Of a stretch of 64,000 nt of DNA, positions 25,392 to 35,795 are shown in pieces. The position numbers and the translations under genes are program-made. Under the pieces are notes generated by a model. That model was not told the origin of the DNA and ran no database searches. It was given only the letters and a program-made list of their open reading frames with translations. Each line of letters starts with the position of its first letter. Position 1 is the stretch's first letter. Origin of the DNA: Variovorax boronicumulans (GTDB taxonomy: Bacteria > Pseudomonadota > Gammaproteobacteria > Burkholderiales > Burkholderiaceae_C); assembly GCF_007677875.1 (NCBI RefSeq), contig NZ_VEDO01000001.1:248001-312000 (forward strand), written 5' to 3'.

Positions 25392-26141
25392 ATGCGGATC
25401 GTCGCCATCGCTTCCCTGCTGTCCGCCCTGGCCTGGCCCGGCGCATCCTGGGCCCAGCAAATCACCGTGTCCGCCGCCGCCAGCCTGTCCGACGCATTCA
25501 AGGAACTGGCACCCCGGTTCGAGGCCGCCAAGCCAGGCACCACGGTGCGCTTCAACTTCGCCGCCTCGGGTGTCCTGCTGCAGCAGATCCGACAGGGCGC
25601 ACCGGTGGACGTGTTCGCCAGCGCCGACCAGGACACCATGGACCGCGCCGGTGCGCACAAGCGCATCGACGCCACCTCGCGCAGGAATTTCGTGACGAAC
25701 AGCCTGGTGCTGATCGAGCCGGTCCAGGGCGGCACCGGCATCACGGGCCTGGCGGACCTGGCCCGCCCGGCGGTCAGAAAGATCGCCCTGGGCAAGCCGG
25801 CCACCGTGCCCGTGGGCCGCTACACCAAGGAGGTGCTGGACGCCGTGGGCCTGTGGAACGTGCTGGAGCCCAAGTTCGTCCAGGCTGATAGCGTGCGCCA
25901 GGTGTTGGACTACGTGAGCCGCGGCGAGGTCGAAGCCGGTTTCGTCTACCGCACCGATGCCACCGTCGCCGGCAACAAGGTCAAGGTGGTGGCCACGCCG
26001 CGGGGCGCGACGCCCGTGTCCTACCCCATCGCCGTGGTGGCCGACAGCAGGCACCCGGCCGCAGCGGCCGACTTCATCGCCTTCATACGCTCGGAGCCGG
26101 GCCAGCAGGTGCTGGCGCGCCACGGCTTCGGCAAGCCGTAG
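25392..26141 (+). CDS. modA: Molybdate-type ABC transporter substrate-binding protein (ModA), orphan
   Basis: Periplasmic oxyanion-binding protein, 249 aa. A signal peptide ending SWA-QQ (cut after about residue 21) is followed by ITVSAAASLSDAFKELAP, the ModA signature whose serines bind molybdate. NFAASGVLLQQI, PVDVFASADQDTMD and YRTDATV are also typical. The ATG at 25392 is preferred; a GTG three codons upstream is possible. No modB or modC follows: the next gene is on the other strand, so the permease must be encoded elsewhere or the protein has another use. Confidence 0.93.
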   Translation: MRIVAIASLLSALAWPGASWAQQITVSAAASLSDAFKELAPRFEAAKPGTTVRFNFAASGVLLQQIRQGAPVDVFASADQDTMDRAGAHKRIDATSRRNFVTNSLVLIEPVQGGTGITGLADLARPAVRKIALGKPATVPVGRYTKEVLDAVGLWNVLEPKFVQADSVRQVLDYVSRGEVEAGFVYRTDATVAGNKVKVVATPRGATPVSYPIAVVADSRHPAAAADFIAFIRSEPGQQVLARHGFGKP

Positions 26142-26150
26142 CGCAGCGGG

Positions 26151-27242
<1,092 letters not shown>

Positions 27243-27277
27243 CGGGAAGGGTCTCCTCTTGGTTGTGAATCGTTCGT

Positions 27278-28066
27278 TCAGTAGCCGCTGCCTGGCTTGG
27301 CGGGGGCCTGCGCGCGCATCGCGGCGACGGTCTGCTGCGCGCCGGCCGCCATGAGCCGGGCGTCCGAGCCCACGGTCAGGAACTGGAAGCCCAGGGCCTG
27401 GCGCTCCAGCGCCACGCGCGGGCTGCCGTTGTGGATGCCGGCCACCAGGCCGTGCGCCCTGGCGCGCGCCAGGATGTGCTCGATCGCCTGCTGGGCCTTG
27501 GGATCGACATCGTCGAACACCGGCCGGCAGCCCAGTGAGAGCGACAGGTCGGACGGGCCGATGTAGACCGCGTCCAGACCTTCGACGGACAGGATGTCGT
27601 CCAGGTTGTCCAGCGCCTGCGCGGTCTCGATCATCGCGAAGCGCACGACGAAGTCGTTGGCCTGTTCGGGGTAGTCGGCGCCATGGACCAGCAGCGCGCG
27701 GATCGGGCCGAAGCTGCGGGTGCCGCGCGGCGCGTAGCTGGTCCAGGCCACCAGCTTTTGCGCGTCCTCGCGCGTGTTGACCATCGGGCAGATCACGGCC
27801 GCGGCGCCGGCGTCCAGCGTCTTCATGAGGATGCCGGGCTCCAGCCAGGGCACGCGCACGACCGGCACGGTCTCGGTGGTCTGGATGGCCTGCAGCATGG
27901 GTAGCATGGCCTGGTAGTCCACCACGCCGTGCTGCAGGTCAATGGTCAAGCTGTCCCAGCCCTGGTGGGCCATGGTCTCGGCCGAAAAGCTGCTGGGGAT
28001 GGCCAGCCAGCCGTTGACGGCGGCGCCGCCGGTCTGCCACAGGGTGCGCAAGCGGTTGGGTGTCAT
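27278..28066 (-). CDS. HpcH/HpaI family class II aldolase
   Basis: A 262-residue metal-dependent aldolase of the HpaI/GarL/RhmA family, which cleaves 2-keto-3-deoxy sugar acids to pyruvate plus an aldehyde. TIDLQHGVVDY carries the catalytic His, VVRVPW the pyruvate-binding Arg, FAMIETAQALDNLDDI the metal Glu and YIGPSDLSLSLG the metal Asp. Following galactarate dehydratase and GarR, the likely reaction is cleavage of 5-dehydro-4-deoxy-glucarate to pyruvate and tartronate semialdehyde (GarL reaction), although it is not a direct copy of E. coli GarL. Confidence 0.9.
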   Translation of the reverse strand: MTPNRLRTLWQTGGAAVNGWLAIPSSFSAETMAHQGWDSLTIDLQHGVVDYQAMLPMLQAIQTTETVPVVRVPWLEPGILMKTLDAGAAAVICPMVNTREDAQKLVAWTSYAPRGTRSFGPIRALLVHGADYPEQANDFVVRFAMIETAQALDNLDDILSVEGLDAVYIGPSDLSLSLGCRPVFDDVDPKAQQAIEHILARARAHGLVAGIHNGSPRVALERQALGFQFLTVGSDARLMAAGAQQTVAAMRAQAPAKPGSGY

Positions 28067-28106
28067 GTTGTCTCCTGGGTTCTGCCGCGTGCCGGGGGGC
28101 GGGCCG

Positions 28107-28991
28107 TCAGTCCGGTGCCACCGGGTGGTGGGCCATGAGTTCCAGGGCCTTCACCAGCGCGGAGTGGTCGAGCTGGTCCCAGCCCTGTGCGGCGCAGGTC
28201 TGCATGAGCTGGGCCGCGCTGGCGGTCTGCGGCAACGCCACGCCCATGGACTTGGCGCCCGACAGCGCCAGCCCCAGATCCTTTTGGTGCAGGCCGATGC
28301 GAAAGCCCGGGTTGAAGGTGCGCTTGATCATGCGCTCGCCGTGCACCTCGAGAATGCGGCTGGACGCGAAGCCGCCCATCAGCGCCTGGCGCACCTTGGC
28401 CGGGTCGGCGCCCGCCTTGCTCGCGAACAGCAGGGCCTCGCCCACGGCCGCGATGTTCAGCGCCACGATGATCTGGTTGGCCACCTTGGTGGTCTGGCCC
28501 GCACCGACCGCGCCCACGTGCGTGATGTTCTTGCCCATCTTCTCGAAGAGGGGCTGGGCGCGGGCGAAGGCCGCTTCGCTGCCGCCGACCATGATGGTCA
28601 GGCTGGCGGCCTTGGCACCGACCTCGCCGCCGGAGACCGGCGCGTCCACGTAGTCGCAGCCCAGGGCCTCGATCTTCGCGGCGAAGGCCTTGGTCTCGAT
28701 CGGCGAGATCGAGCTCATGTCGATGACCAGCTTGCCCTTGGACAGGCCCTCGGCCACGCCGTTCTCGCCGAACAGAACGGTCTGCACGTCGGGCGTGTCG
28801 GGCAGCATCAGGATGACGACGTCGGCGGCCTGCGCGACCTCCTTGGCTGTGGCGACACCCTTGGCGGTGCTGGCCGCGATGTCGGCGTTGGTCTTGCTGC
28901 GCTTGACGTAGGTGACGTCGTGCCCGGCGTTGATGAGGTGCAGCGCCATGGGCGCGCCCATGATGCCCAGGCCGATGAATCCGATCTTCAT
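28107..28991 (-). CDS. garR: 2-hydroxy-3-oxopropionate (tartronate semialdehyde) reductase
   Basis: A 294-residue beta-hydroxyacid dehydrogenase that reduces tartronate semialdehyde to D-glycerate. The Rossmann motif GFIGLGIMGAPMA lies at residues 4-16, the substrate-binding DAPVSGGEVGA near 118-128, and the catalytic Lys in GQTTKVANQI near 168. It lies between galactarate dehydratase and the aldolase, exactly where the pathway needs it: the aldehyde released by the aldolase is reduced here. Confidence 0.94.
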   Translation of the reverse strand: MKIGFIGLGIMGAPMALHLINAGHDVTYVKRSKTNADIAASTAKGVATAKEVAQAADVVILMLPDTPDVQTVLFGENGVAEGLSKGKLVIDMSSISPIETKAFAAKIEALGCDYVDAPVSGGEVGAKAASLTIMVGGSEAAFARAQPLFEKMGKNITHVGAVGAGQTTKVANQIIVALNIAAVGEALLFASKAGADPAKVRQALMGGFASSRILEVHGERMIKRTFNPGFRIGLHQKDLGLALSGAKSMGVALPQTASAAQLMQTCAAQGWDQLDHSALVKALELMAHHPVAPD

Positions 28992-29020
28992 GTGTAGCTC
29001 CTTGGGGTGGGGGGAGGGGT

Positions 29021-30595
29021 TCAGGTCACCGGCGCCGGGTTGAACAGCACGAGCGCGTTGTGCAGTTTCCACTGCTCGGCCCAGGTCTTCTTGCGGCCGC
29101 TGGCCACGTCCAGCATGAGCTGGAACATCTCCCAGCCCACCTCGGCAATGGTCTTCTCGCCGGTGGCGATGGTGCCGGCGTTGATGTCCATCAGGTCGTG
29201 CCAGCGGCGCGCCAGGTCGTCGCGCGTGGCCACCTTGATGACGGGCACCTCGGCCAGGCCGTAGGGCGTGCCGCGGCCGGTGGTGAACACGTGCAGGTTC
29301 ATGCCGGCGGCCAGTTGCAGCGTGCCGCAGATGAAGTCGCTGGCAGGTGTGGCGGCGTAGATCAGCCCCTTTTGCTTGAGCTTCTCGCCCGGCGAGATCA
29401 CGCCCGTGATGGGCGCGCTGCCGCTCTTGACGATGGAGCCCATGGCCTTCTCGACGATGTTGGACAGGCCGCCCTTCTTGTTGCCCGGCGTGGTGTTGGC
29501 GCTGCGGTCCACACGGCCCTTGTCCAGGTAGGCGTCGTACCAGGCCATCTCGCGGATCATGGCCTCGGCCACGGCGGGCGTGCTGGCGCGCGAGGTCAGC
29601 TGGTCGATGCCGTCGCGCACCTCGGTCACCTCGCTGAACATCACGGTGGCGCCGGCGCGCACCAGCAGGTCGGTGCAGTAGCCCACGGCCGGATTGGCGG
29701 TCACTCCGCTGAAGGCATCGCTGCCGCCGCACTGCACGCCGACCACCAGTTCGCTGGCCGGCACGGTTTCGCGCCGGCGCGCGTTCAGGCGCTCCAGGTG
29801 TTCCTCGGCCTGGCGCATGATGGACTGCACCATGGACATGAAGCCCACGTGCGCGTCGTCCTGCAGACAGACCACGTCGAGCTTGGCCTCGGCCGTGTCG
29901 CCCACGTCGGCCACGTTGCGTTCGTCCACGATGGGAATCGAACCCGGAGGGAGAAGCCGCTCGGGCTGCAGCTTCTCGCAGCCCAGGCTGACCACCATGA
30001 CCTCGCCGCCGAAGTTGGGGTTCAGGCTGATGTTGCGCAGCGTGCGGATCGGCACGATCGCGTCCGGCGCGTCGATGGCCACGCCACAGCCATAGGTGTG
30101 CTCCAGCGCCACCACGTCGTCCACGTTCGGGTACTTGGGCAGCAACTCGGCCTTGATGCGCTGCACCGCGAAGTCGGTCACGCCGGCCACGCACTGCACG
30201 GTCTGCGTGATGGCCAGGATGTTGCGCGTGCCGACTGAGCCGTCCGGGTTGCGGTAGCCCTCGAAGGTGTAGCCCTCCAGCGGCGGCTGCGGCTCGGGCT
30301 TGACGGTGGCGATGGGCAGGCCTTCGAGCTCGCGCGCGGCGGGCATGGTCAGCAGGCGCTCGTGCACCCAGCTGCCGCGCGGCAGCGGCTTGTTGGCGTA
30401 GCCGATGGTCACGTTGTAGCGGCGCACGGCCGCGCCCTCGGGAATGTCGACCAGCGCGACCTTGTGCGCCTGCGGCACCTTGTCGACCAGGGTCAGGCCG
30501 TCGGGAAACACCGTGCCGGCCGGCAGGCCGCCGTCGTTGGCCACGATGGCCACGTTGTCGGCGGGGTGCATGGTGATGTAAAGAGGCGTGCTCAT
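29021..30595 (-). CDS. garD: Galactarate dehydratase GarD
   Basis: A 524-residue UxaA/GarD-family dehydratase converting galactarate to 5-dehydro-4-deoxy-D-glucarate, the same length as E. coli GarD. An N-terminal SAF-like domain (about 1-100) is followed by the catalytic part with [44 protein letters not shown] and TTGRGTPYG. It lies 17 bases after the talarate dehydratase stop and 29 bases before garR, so all are one operon. Having two galactarate dehydratases of unrelated folds side by side is notable. Confidence 0.95.
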   Translation of the reverse strand: MSTPLYITMHPADNVAIVANDGGLPAGTVFPDGLTLVDKVPQAHKVALVDIPEGAAVRRYNVTIGYANKPLPRGSWVHERLLTMPAARELEGLPIATVKPEPQPPLEGYTFEGYRNPDGSVGTRNILAITQTVQCVAGVTDFAVQRIKAELLPKYPNVDDVVALEHTYGCGVAIDAPDAIVPIRTLRNISLNPNFGGEVMVVSLGCEKLQPERLLPPGSIPIVDERNVADVGDTAEAKLDVVCLQDDAHVGFMSMVQSIMRQAEEHLERLNARRRETVPASELVVGVQCGGSDAFSGVTANPAVGYCTDLLVRAGATVMFSEVTEVRDGIDQLTSRASTPAVAEAMIREMAWYDAYLDKGRVDRSANTTPGNKKGGLSNIVEKAMGSIVKSGSAPITGVISPGEKLKQKGLIYAATPASDFICGTLQLAAGMNLHVFTTGRGTPYGLAEVPVIKVATRDDLARRWHDLMDINAGTIATGEKTIAEVGWEMFQLMLDVASGRKKTWAEQWKLHNALVLFNPAPVT

Positions 30596-30612
30596 CGTGG
30601 TGCTCTCGTTGT

Positions 30613-31743
30613 TCAGGCGCGTTGGCCGATCTCCGCCGATTCGCGCGTCCAGGCGCGCGCCTGCTCGCTCAGCGAGAGGCCCAGGCCAGGGCGCGTCGGC
30701 ACCAGCATACGGCCGTCCCGGATTTCCAGGCGCTCGTTGAACAGCGGCTCCAGCCAGTCGAAGTGCTCGACCCAGGGCTCGGTGGCGTAGACCGCGCCCA
30801 GGTGCACGTGCAGTTCCATCGCGAAGTGCGGGCCCAGCGCGATGCCGGCATGCTCGGCCAGCGCGGCGATCTTGAGGAAGGGCGTGATGCCGCCCACGCG
30901 TGGCGCGTCGGGCATCAGGTAGTCGGCCGCGCGGTGGCGGATCAGGTCGTGGTGCTCCGACAGGCTGGTCAGCATCTCGCCCGTGGCGATGGGCGTGTCG
31001 AAGGTGGCGGCCAGCGCGGCGTGGCCTTCGTGGTCGTAGGCGTCCAGCGGCTCCTCGATCCAGACCAGGTTGAACTGCTCGAAGATCCGGCACATGCGCT
31101 GGGCCGTGGGGCGGTCCCACTGCTGGTTGGCGTCGACCATCAGCGGCACGTGGTCGCCCAGGTGCTTGCGCACGGCCTCCACGCGCGCGATGTCGATCTT
31201 GCCGTCGGGCTGGCCGACCTTGAGCTTGATGCCGCCGATGCCGCGTGCGATCGAGGCCGCGGCGTTCACCTGGAGCTGGTCGATCGGCGTGTGCAGGAAG
31301 CCGCCCGAGGTGTTGTAGCAGCGCACCGAGTCGCGCTGCGAACCCAGCAGCTTGGAGAGCGACAGCCCGGCGCGGCGCGCCTTGAGGTCGTACAGCGCCA
31401 CGTCGAAGGCGCCATAGGCCTGCACCGCCAGCCCGCTGCGGCCCACCGAGGCGCCCGCCCAGCACAGCTTGGTCCAGAGCTTGGCGATGTCGCTGGGGTC
31501 TTCGCCGATCAGTGCGGGCGCGACTTCCCTGGCATGCGCGAACTGGCCGGGGCCGCCCGCGCGCTTGGAGTAGGAAAAGCCCAGGCCCTTGTGGCCGTCT
31601 TTCGTTTCGATCTCCGCGAACAGCATCGCGATCTCGGTCATGGGCTTCTGGCGCCCGGTGAGCACCTTGGCATCGCTGATCGGGTTGGCCAGCGGCAGGT
31701 AGCAGGAGGAGAGACGGATGTGGGCGATGCTGTCGTGTGTCAT
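30613..31743 (-). CDS. L-talarate/galactarate dehydratase (enolase superfamily)
   Basis: A 376-residue mandelate-racemase-subgroup enolase very similar to Salmonella L-talarate/galactarate dehydratase. Catalytic residues are visible: KxK (K173, K175 in IKLKVGQP), metal ligands D204 (VDANQQWD), E230 ([10 protein letters not shown]) and E256 (ATGEM), and H306 (GPHFAME). The Mg-dependent reaction abstracts the proton alpha to the carboxylate and loses water. The ATG at 31743 fits the homology; the frame is open to 31806. It lies 55 bases after the Bug-type gene and opens the enzymatic part of the operon. Confidence 0.93.
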   Translation of the reverse strand: MTHDSIAHIRLSSCYLPLANPISDAKVLTGRQKPMTEIAMLFAEIETKDGHKGLGFSYSKRAGGPGQFAHAREVAPALIGEDPSDIAKLWTKLCWAGASVGRSGLAVQAYGAFDVALYDLKARRAGLSLSKLLGSQRDSVRCYNTSGGFLHTPIDQLQVNAAASIARGIGGIKLKVGQPDGKIDIARVEAVRKHLGDHVPLMVDANQQWDRPTAQRMCRIFEQFNLVWIEEPLDAYDHEGHAALAATFDTPIATGEMLTSLSEHHDLIRHRAADYLMPDAPRVGGITPFLKIAALAEHAGIALGPHFAMELHVHLGAVYATEPWVEHFDWLEPLFNERLEIRDGRMLVPTRPGLGLSLSEQARAWTRESAEIGQRA

Positions 31744-31798
31744 GGCAATGCGGAGTCTGGGTGACCCCTCTCGCGGTGGGAGAGGGGCGAGCGGGCGG

Positions 31799-32755
31799 TT
31801 ACTCAATCGTGATTTTTCCGGTCTCGATCACCTGCTTCCACTTCGCGTATTCCTTCTGCTGGAAGGCCGCGAACTCGGCCGGGGTGTTGGCGACCATCTC
31901 GAAGCCGATGCTCGTGAACTGGTCCTTGACCTTGGGGCTGTTCAGGGCCTCGACGAAGGCCGCATGCGCCTTCTCGCGCACGTCGGCCGGCAGGCCCTTG
32001 GGCGCCACGATGGCCTGCCAGGAGGTCACTTCCACGTTGGCCACGCCGGCCTCGGCCATGGTGGGCACGTCGGGCAGCACCGGGGAACGCTTGGTGCTCG
32101 TCACGGCCAGCGCGCGCATCTTGCCGCCCTTGATGTACTGCAGCACGGAGTTCACGTTCTGGAAGGAGGCATCGACCTGCCCGCCCATGAGGTCGGTGTG
32201 GGCTGGCGCGCCGCCCTTGTAGGGCACGTGGATGCCCTTGACGCCGATCTGCTGCCAAAACAACTCGGCCGTCAGGTGGTCGGACGAACCGTTGCCGGCC
32301 GATGCGAAGGTCATCTTGCCCGGGTTGGCCTTGTTGAAGGCCACCACGTCCGCGAGGCTCTTGAAGGGCGAGCTCGGGTGCACCACCAGCACGTTGGGCG
32401 ATTGCACGGCCACCGTGATGGGGTCGAAGTCCTTGAGCGGGTCGAACTGCATACCCTTGAGCAGGTGCGGCACGATGACCAGCGGGCCCAGCGAGGTGAC
32501 GAGGAAGGTGTAGCCGTCGGCCGGCGCGCGCTTGACGAAGGTGGCGCCGATCGTGCCCGTGGCACCGGCCTTGTTGTCCACCAGGAAGGACTGCTTGAGC
32601 TTGTCTGTCAGCAGCGGACCCACGGCGCGGGCCACTTGGTCGGTGGAGCCGCCGGGCGGGAAGGGCACGACCATGGTGACGGCCTTGCTGGGCCAGGTGT
32701 CGGCGGCGGCGGCAAAGGCCAAGGTGGCCAGGGCGGCGGCGAGAAGCTTCTTCAT
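31799..32755 (-). CDS. Bug-family tripartite tricarboxylate transporter binding protein (aldarate operon)
   Basis: A 318-residue periplasmic TctC/Bug receptor. The signal peptide MKKLLAAALATLAFAAAADTW is followed by the Bug signature MVVPFPPGGSTDQVAR, then VDNKAGATGTIGA and VPYKGGAPAHTDLMGGQVD. Bug pockets bind carboxylates through water-bridged contacts, which suits an aldarate such as galactarate. It is the first gene of the aldarate operon. No TctA/TctB pair is present here, but one lies at 37.4-39.3 kb. A 20-bp operator lies 26 bases upstream. Confidence 0.93.
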   Translation of the reverse strand: MKKLLAAALATLAFAAAADTWPSKAVTMVVPFPPGGSTDQVARAVGPLLTDKLKQSFLVDNKAGATGTIGATFVKRAPADGYTFLVTSLGPLVIVPHLLKGMQFDPLKDFDPITVAVQSPNVLVVHPSSPFKSLADVVAFNKANPGKMTFASAGNGSSDHLTAELFWQQIGVKGIHVPYKGGAPAHTDLMGGQVDASFQNVNSVLQYIKGGKMRALAVTSTKRSPVLPDVPTMAEAGVANVEVTSWQAIVAPKGLPADVREKAHAAFVEALNSPKVKDQFTSIGFEMVANTPAEFAAFQQKEYAKWKQVIETGKITIE

Positions 32756-32780
32756 ACGGTCTCCAAATGGGTCATGGGGC

Positions 32781-32800
32781 GAATGACATCGTTGTCATTC
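32781..32800. promoter_or_regulatory. LacI-type operator O1 of the aldarate operon
   Basis: A perfect palindrome: GAATGACA and TGTCATTC around a 4-base TCGT centre, 25 bases upstream of the Bug gene start. A second copy with three mismatches lies at 32873-32892, nearer the divergent lacI-family gene. The length and symmetry fit a LacI/GntR-subfamily repressor. Confidence 0.75.
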
Positions 32801-32872
32801 AGCGTGATGTCGGACGTCTTCGCGCAATCTTGGTGTTTTCTTGCATGGTTGTACGACGACCTGGACGGAAGC

Positions 32873-32892
32873 GGATGATATCGTTGTCATTT
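32873..32892. promoter_or_regulatory. LacI-type operator O2 upstream of the lacI-family gene
   Basis: GGATGATATCGTTGTCATTT matches O1 at 17 of 20 positions, including the full right half TCGTTGTCATT. Its centre is 92 bases from that of O1, a spacing that would permit looping between two bound dimers. It lies 40 bases before the regulator ATG, suggesting autoregulation. Confidence 0.7.
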
Positions 32893-32932
32893 CTGCCGTC
32901 AAGCACGTTGTTTCCCGCAGGCGCCCGCCGCC

Positions 32933-33943
32933 ATGAATGCCACGCCCACTGCCGCCAGGTCTTCCAAGCCCGCCACCTTGCACGACGTCGCCCGCGCGGC
33001 GGGCGTGTCGCTGATCACGGCCTCGCGCGCGCTCGGCAACCCGGGCGTGGTGTCGCCCAAGACCATCGCGCGTGTGCAGCAGGCCGTGCAGGCCACGGGC
33101 TACATCCCCAACCTGCTGGCGGGCGGCCTCAAGTCCAAGCGCAGCCGCATGGTGGCCGGCATCGTGCCAGCGCTGGCGGTGGCGCAGTTCCTGCCTTCGG
33201 TGCAGACGCTGACCGAGACGTTCGCCGCCGAGGGCTACCAGCTGCTGCTGGGCCAGACCGGCTACGACCGCGCGCGCGAGGAGGTGGTGCTCAACACCAT
33301 GATCAGCCGCCAGCCCGACGGCATCGTCTTCACCGGCCTGGTGCAGGACGGGGCCGTGCGCGAGCGGCTGCGGCGCACGGGCATCCCCATCGTCGAGACC
33401 TGGGACTTGTCGGACGCGCCAGTGGACATGCTGGTCGGCTTCTCGCAGGACAGCGTGGGCCGCGCGGTGGGCGGCTACTTCCGCGCCAAGGGCTGGCAGC
33501 AGGTGGGCATCGCCACGGCGGGCGATCCGCGCGCGCAGCTGCGGCGTGCGGGCTTCGAGGCCGCGTTCGGCCGTGCCGTGCCCACCGCCACCGTGGACGC
33601 CCCCAGCACCCTGGAACGCGGCCGCCAGGCGCTGGCCGAGCTGCTGGTGCGCGCACCCGGCTTGCAGGCCGTGGCCTGCAGCTCCGACCAGCTGGCCCAG
33701 GGCGTGCTGGTCGAGGCGCAGGCGCGCGGCCTGCGCGTGCCGCAGGACCTGGCGATCTGCGGCTTCGGCAATGCCGACTTCGCAGCCCACCTGTGGCCGT
33801 CGTTGAGCACGGTGCTGATCGACGGCCCGGCCATCGGCCGACTGGCTGCACAGCTCGTGCTGGCGCGTTGCCGCGGCGAGACGGTCACCGCGCCCATCGT
33901 GGATGTGGGCTTTAGCATCGTCGAGCGCGGCTCCACGGCCTGA
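32933..33943 (+). CDS. LacI family transcriptional regulator of the aldarate operon
   Basis: A 336-residue LacI/GalR-family regulator. The helix-turn-helix is at about residues 15-40 (TLHDVARAAGVSLITASRALGNPG), the hinge follows (TGYIPNLLAGGLKSKRSRMVAGIVP), and a periplasmic-binding-protein-like sensor domain occupies the rest, with CSSDQLAQGVL and ICGFGNADFAAHL. It diverges from the Bug gene, with two operator copies in the gap. The inducer is probably an aldarate or a pathway intermediate (inference from context). Confidence 0.93.
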   Translation: MNATPTAARSSKPATLHDVARAAGVSLITASRALGNPGVVSPKTIARVQQAVQATGYIPNLLAGGLKSKRSRMVAGIVPALAVAQFLPSVQTLTETFAAEGYQLLLGQTGYDRAREEVVLNTMISRQPDGIVFTGLVQDGAVRERLRRTGIPIVETWDLSDAPVDMLVGFSQDSVGRAVGGYFRAKGWQQVGIATAGDPRAQLRRAGFEAAFGRAVPTATVDAPSTLERGRQALAELLVRAPGLQAVACSSDQLAQGVLVEAQARGLRVPQDLAICGFGNADFAAHLWPSLSTVLIDGPAIGRLAAQLVLARCRGETVTAPIVDVGFSIVERGSTA

Positions 33944-34045
33944 CCGTTCGAGAAAGCCAGGCCCCCGTCCTACCGGCTGCGTCGCCATGCGCCGCTATGC
34001 TGTGGCACGGCCTTTGCAGCGGGCCGAACTGCTTTCAAGGACACC

Positions 34046-35698
34046 ATGAGCGCCCATTTGCACCCTCTCGCTGGCAAGCCGGCTCCCGCCGATGCCCTGA
34101 TCGACCTGGCCGCCTTGCGCGCCGCCTACGCCGACGACAAGCCGGACCCGGGTGTGGCGGCCCAGCGTGTGGCATTCGGCACCTCGGGCCACCGTGGTTC
34201 ATCGCTGGACCGTTCCTTCAACGACTGGCACGTGCTGGCCATCACCCAGGCCATCTGCGACCACCGCAAGGCCCAAGGCATCACGGGCCCGCTGTTCCTG
34301 GGCGCGGACACGCATGCGCTGTCGGAGCCCGCGGTGGCCAGCGCCATGCAGGTGCTGGCGGCCAACGGCGTGCACGTGCTGCTGTCGGCGGGCGACGAGC
34401 CCACGCCCACGCCAGCGGTGTCGCACGCCATCCTGGTCTACAACCGTGGGCGCACGGAGGGGCTGGCCGACGGCATCCTCGTCACGCCCTCGCACAACCC
34501 GCCGCGCGACGGCGGCTTCAAATACAACCCGCCCAACGGCGGCCCTGCCGGCGGCGATATCACCGTCCCCATCGAAGCCGCGGCCAACAAGTATCTCGAA
34601 GCCGGCCTGGCCGGCGTGCGCACCATGCCGCTGCGCGCGGCGCTGGACGCATCGACCACGCAACGCCACGACTTCCTGAACACCTACGTGGCCGATATGG
34701 CGAGCGTGCTCGACCTGGACCTCATCCGCGGTTCCGGCCTGCGCCTGGGCGTCGATCCGCTGGGCGGCGCCGGCGTGCACTACTGGCGCGCCATCGCCGA
34801 GCGCTACCGCCTGCCGCTGACGGTGGTCAGCGAAACGGTGGACGCGCGCTTTGCCTTCATGACGCTGGACTGGGACGGCCAGATCCGCATGGACCCCTCC
34901 TCGCCGCACGCCATGCAGTCGCTGCTGGCGATGAAGGACCGCTTCGACGTCGCCTTCGCCTGCGACACCGACCACGACCGCCACGGCATCGTGACGCCCG
35001 GCACCGGCCTCTTGCCGCCCAACCACTACCTGGCCGTCTGCATCGACTACCTGTTCCGCCACCGGCCGCAGTGGAACCTGCAGGCGGCCGTGGGCAAGAC
35101 CATCGTCTCCACGAGCGTGATCGACGGCGTGGCCGCGCGCCTGGGCCGGCGCCTGCACGAGGTGCCGGTGGGCTTCAAGTGGTTCGCCGATGGCCTCTTC
35201 GACGGTTCGCTGGGCTTCGGCGGCGAGGAGAGCGCGGGCGCGAGCTTTCTGCGGCGCGACGGCACGGTCTGGAGCACGGACAAGGACGGCATCACCGCCG
35301 CCCTGCTGGCGGCCGAGATCACGGCGCGCACCGGCCGCGACCCCGGGCAGCTCTACGCCGCGCTTGCGGCCGATTTCGGCAACCCCGTGTTCAGCCGCAA
35401 GGACGCACCGGCGACGCCGGCGCAGAAGAAGCTGCTGGGCAAGCTCACGCCCGCGCAGATCACGTCCTCCGAACTCGCTGGCGAGCCGATCACGGTCGTG
35501 CAGAGCCACGCCCCCGGCAACGGTGCGGCCATCGGCGGCATCAAGGTCAGCACCGAGGGGGGCTGGTTCGCGGCGCGCCCCTCGGGCACCGAGAACGTCT
35601 ACAAGATCTACGCCGAGAGCCGGCGCGGCGAGGCGCATCTGCAGCGCATCTTCGCCGAGGCCCAGGCCGTGGTGGACGGCGCCATCGCCGACGCGTAG
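34046..35698 (+). CDS. pgm: Phosphoglucomutase, alpha-D-glucose phosphate-specific
   Basis: Interconverts glucose-1-P and glucose-6-P, feeding nucleotide sugars and polysaccharides. The length (550 aa) and order of motifs match bacterial Pgm: FGTSGHRGSS (44-53), the phosphoserine loop TPSHNPP (147-153, S149), the Mg loop DTDHDRHG, sugar-binding GFGGEESAG and the C-terminal phosphate loop RPSGTENVYKIYAES. It is a single gene; its product could support the exopolysaccharide locus 12 kb away. Confidence 0.96.
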   Translation: MSAHLHPLAGKPAPADALIDLAALRAAYADDKPDPGVAAQRVAFGTSGHRGSSLDRSFNDWHVLAITQAICDHRKAQGITGPLFLGADTHALSEPAVASAMQVLAANGVHVLLSAGDEPTPTPAVSHAILVYNRGRTEGLADGILVTPSHNPPRDGGFKYNPPNGGPAGGDITVPIEAAANKYLEAGLAGVRTMPLRAALDASTTQRHDFLNTYVADMASVLDLDLIRGSGLRLGVDPLGGAGVHYWRAIAERYRLPLTVVSETVDARFAFMTLDWDGQIRMDPSSPHAMQSLLAMKDRFDVAFACDTDHDRHGIVTPGTGLLPPNHYLAVCIDYLFRHRPQWNLQAAVGKTIVSTSVIDGVAARLGRRLHEVPVGFKWFADGLFDGSLGFGGEESAGASFLRRDGTVWSTDKDGITAALLAAEITARTGRDPGQLYAALAADFGNPVFSRKDAPATPAQKKLLGKLTPAQITSSELAGEPITVVQSHAPGNGAAIGGIKVSTEGGWFAARPSGTENVYKIYAESRRGEAHLQRIFAEAQAVVDGAIADA

Positions 35699-35795
35699 GC
35701 ACGCACTGCGCCGATGGGGCAGGGCGCGCCGCCCGCCTCCAATGGGGACCATGCCCTGCCGCCGGCAGGGCAGTCCACCCAACGAAGGAGAGCGC

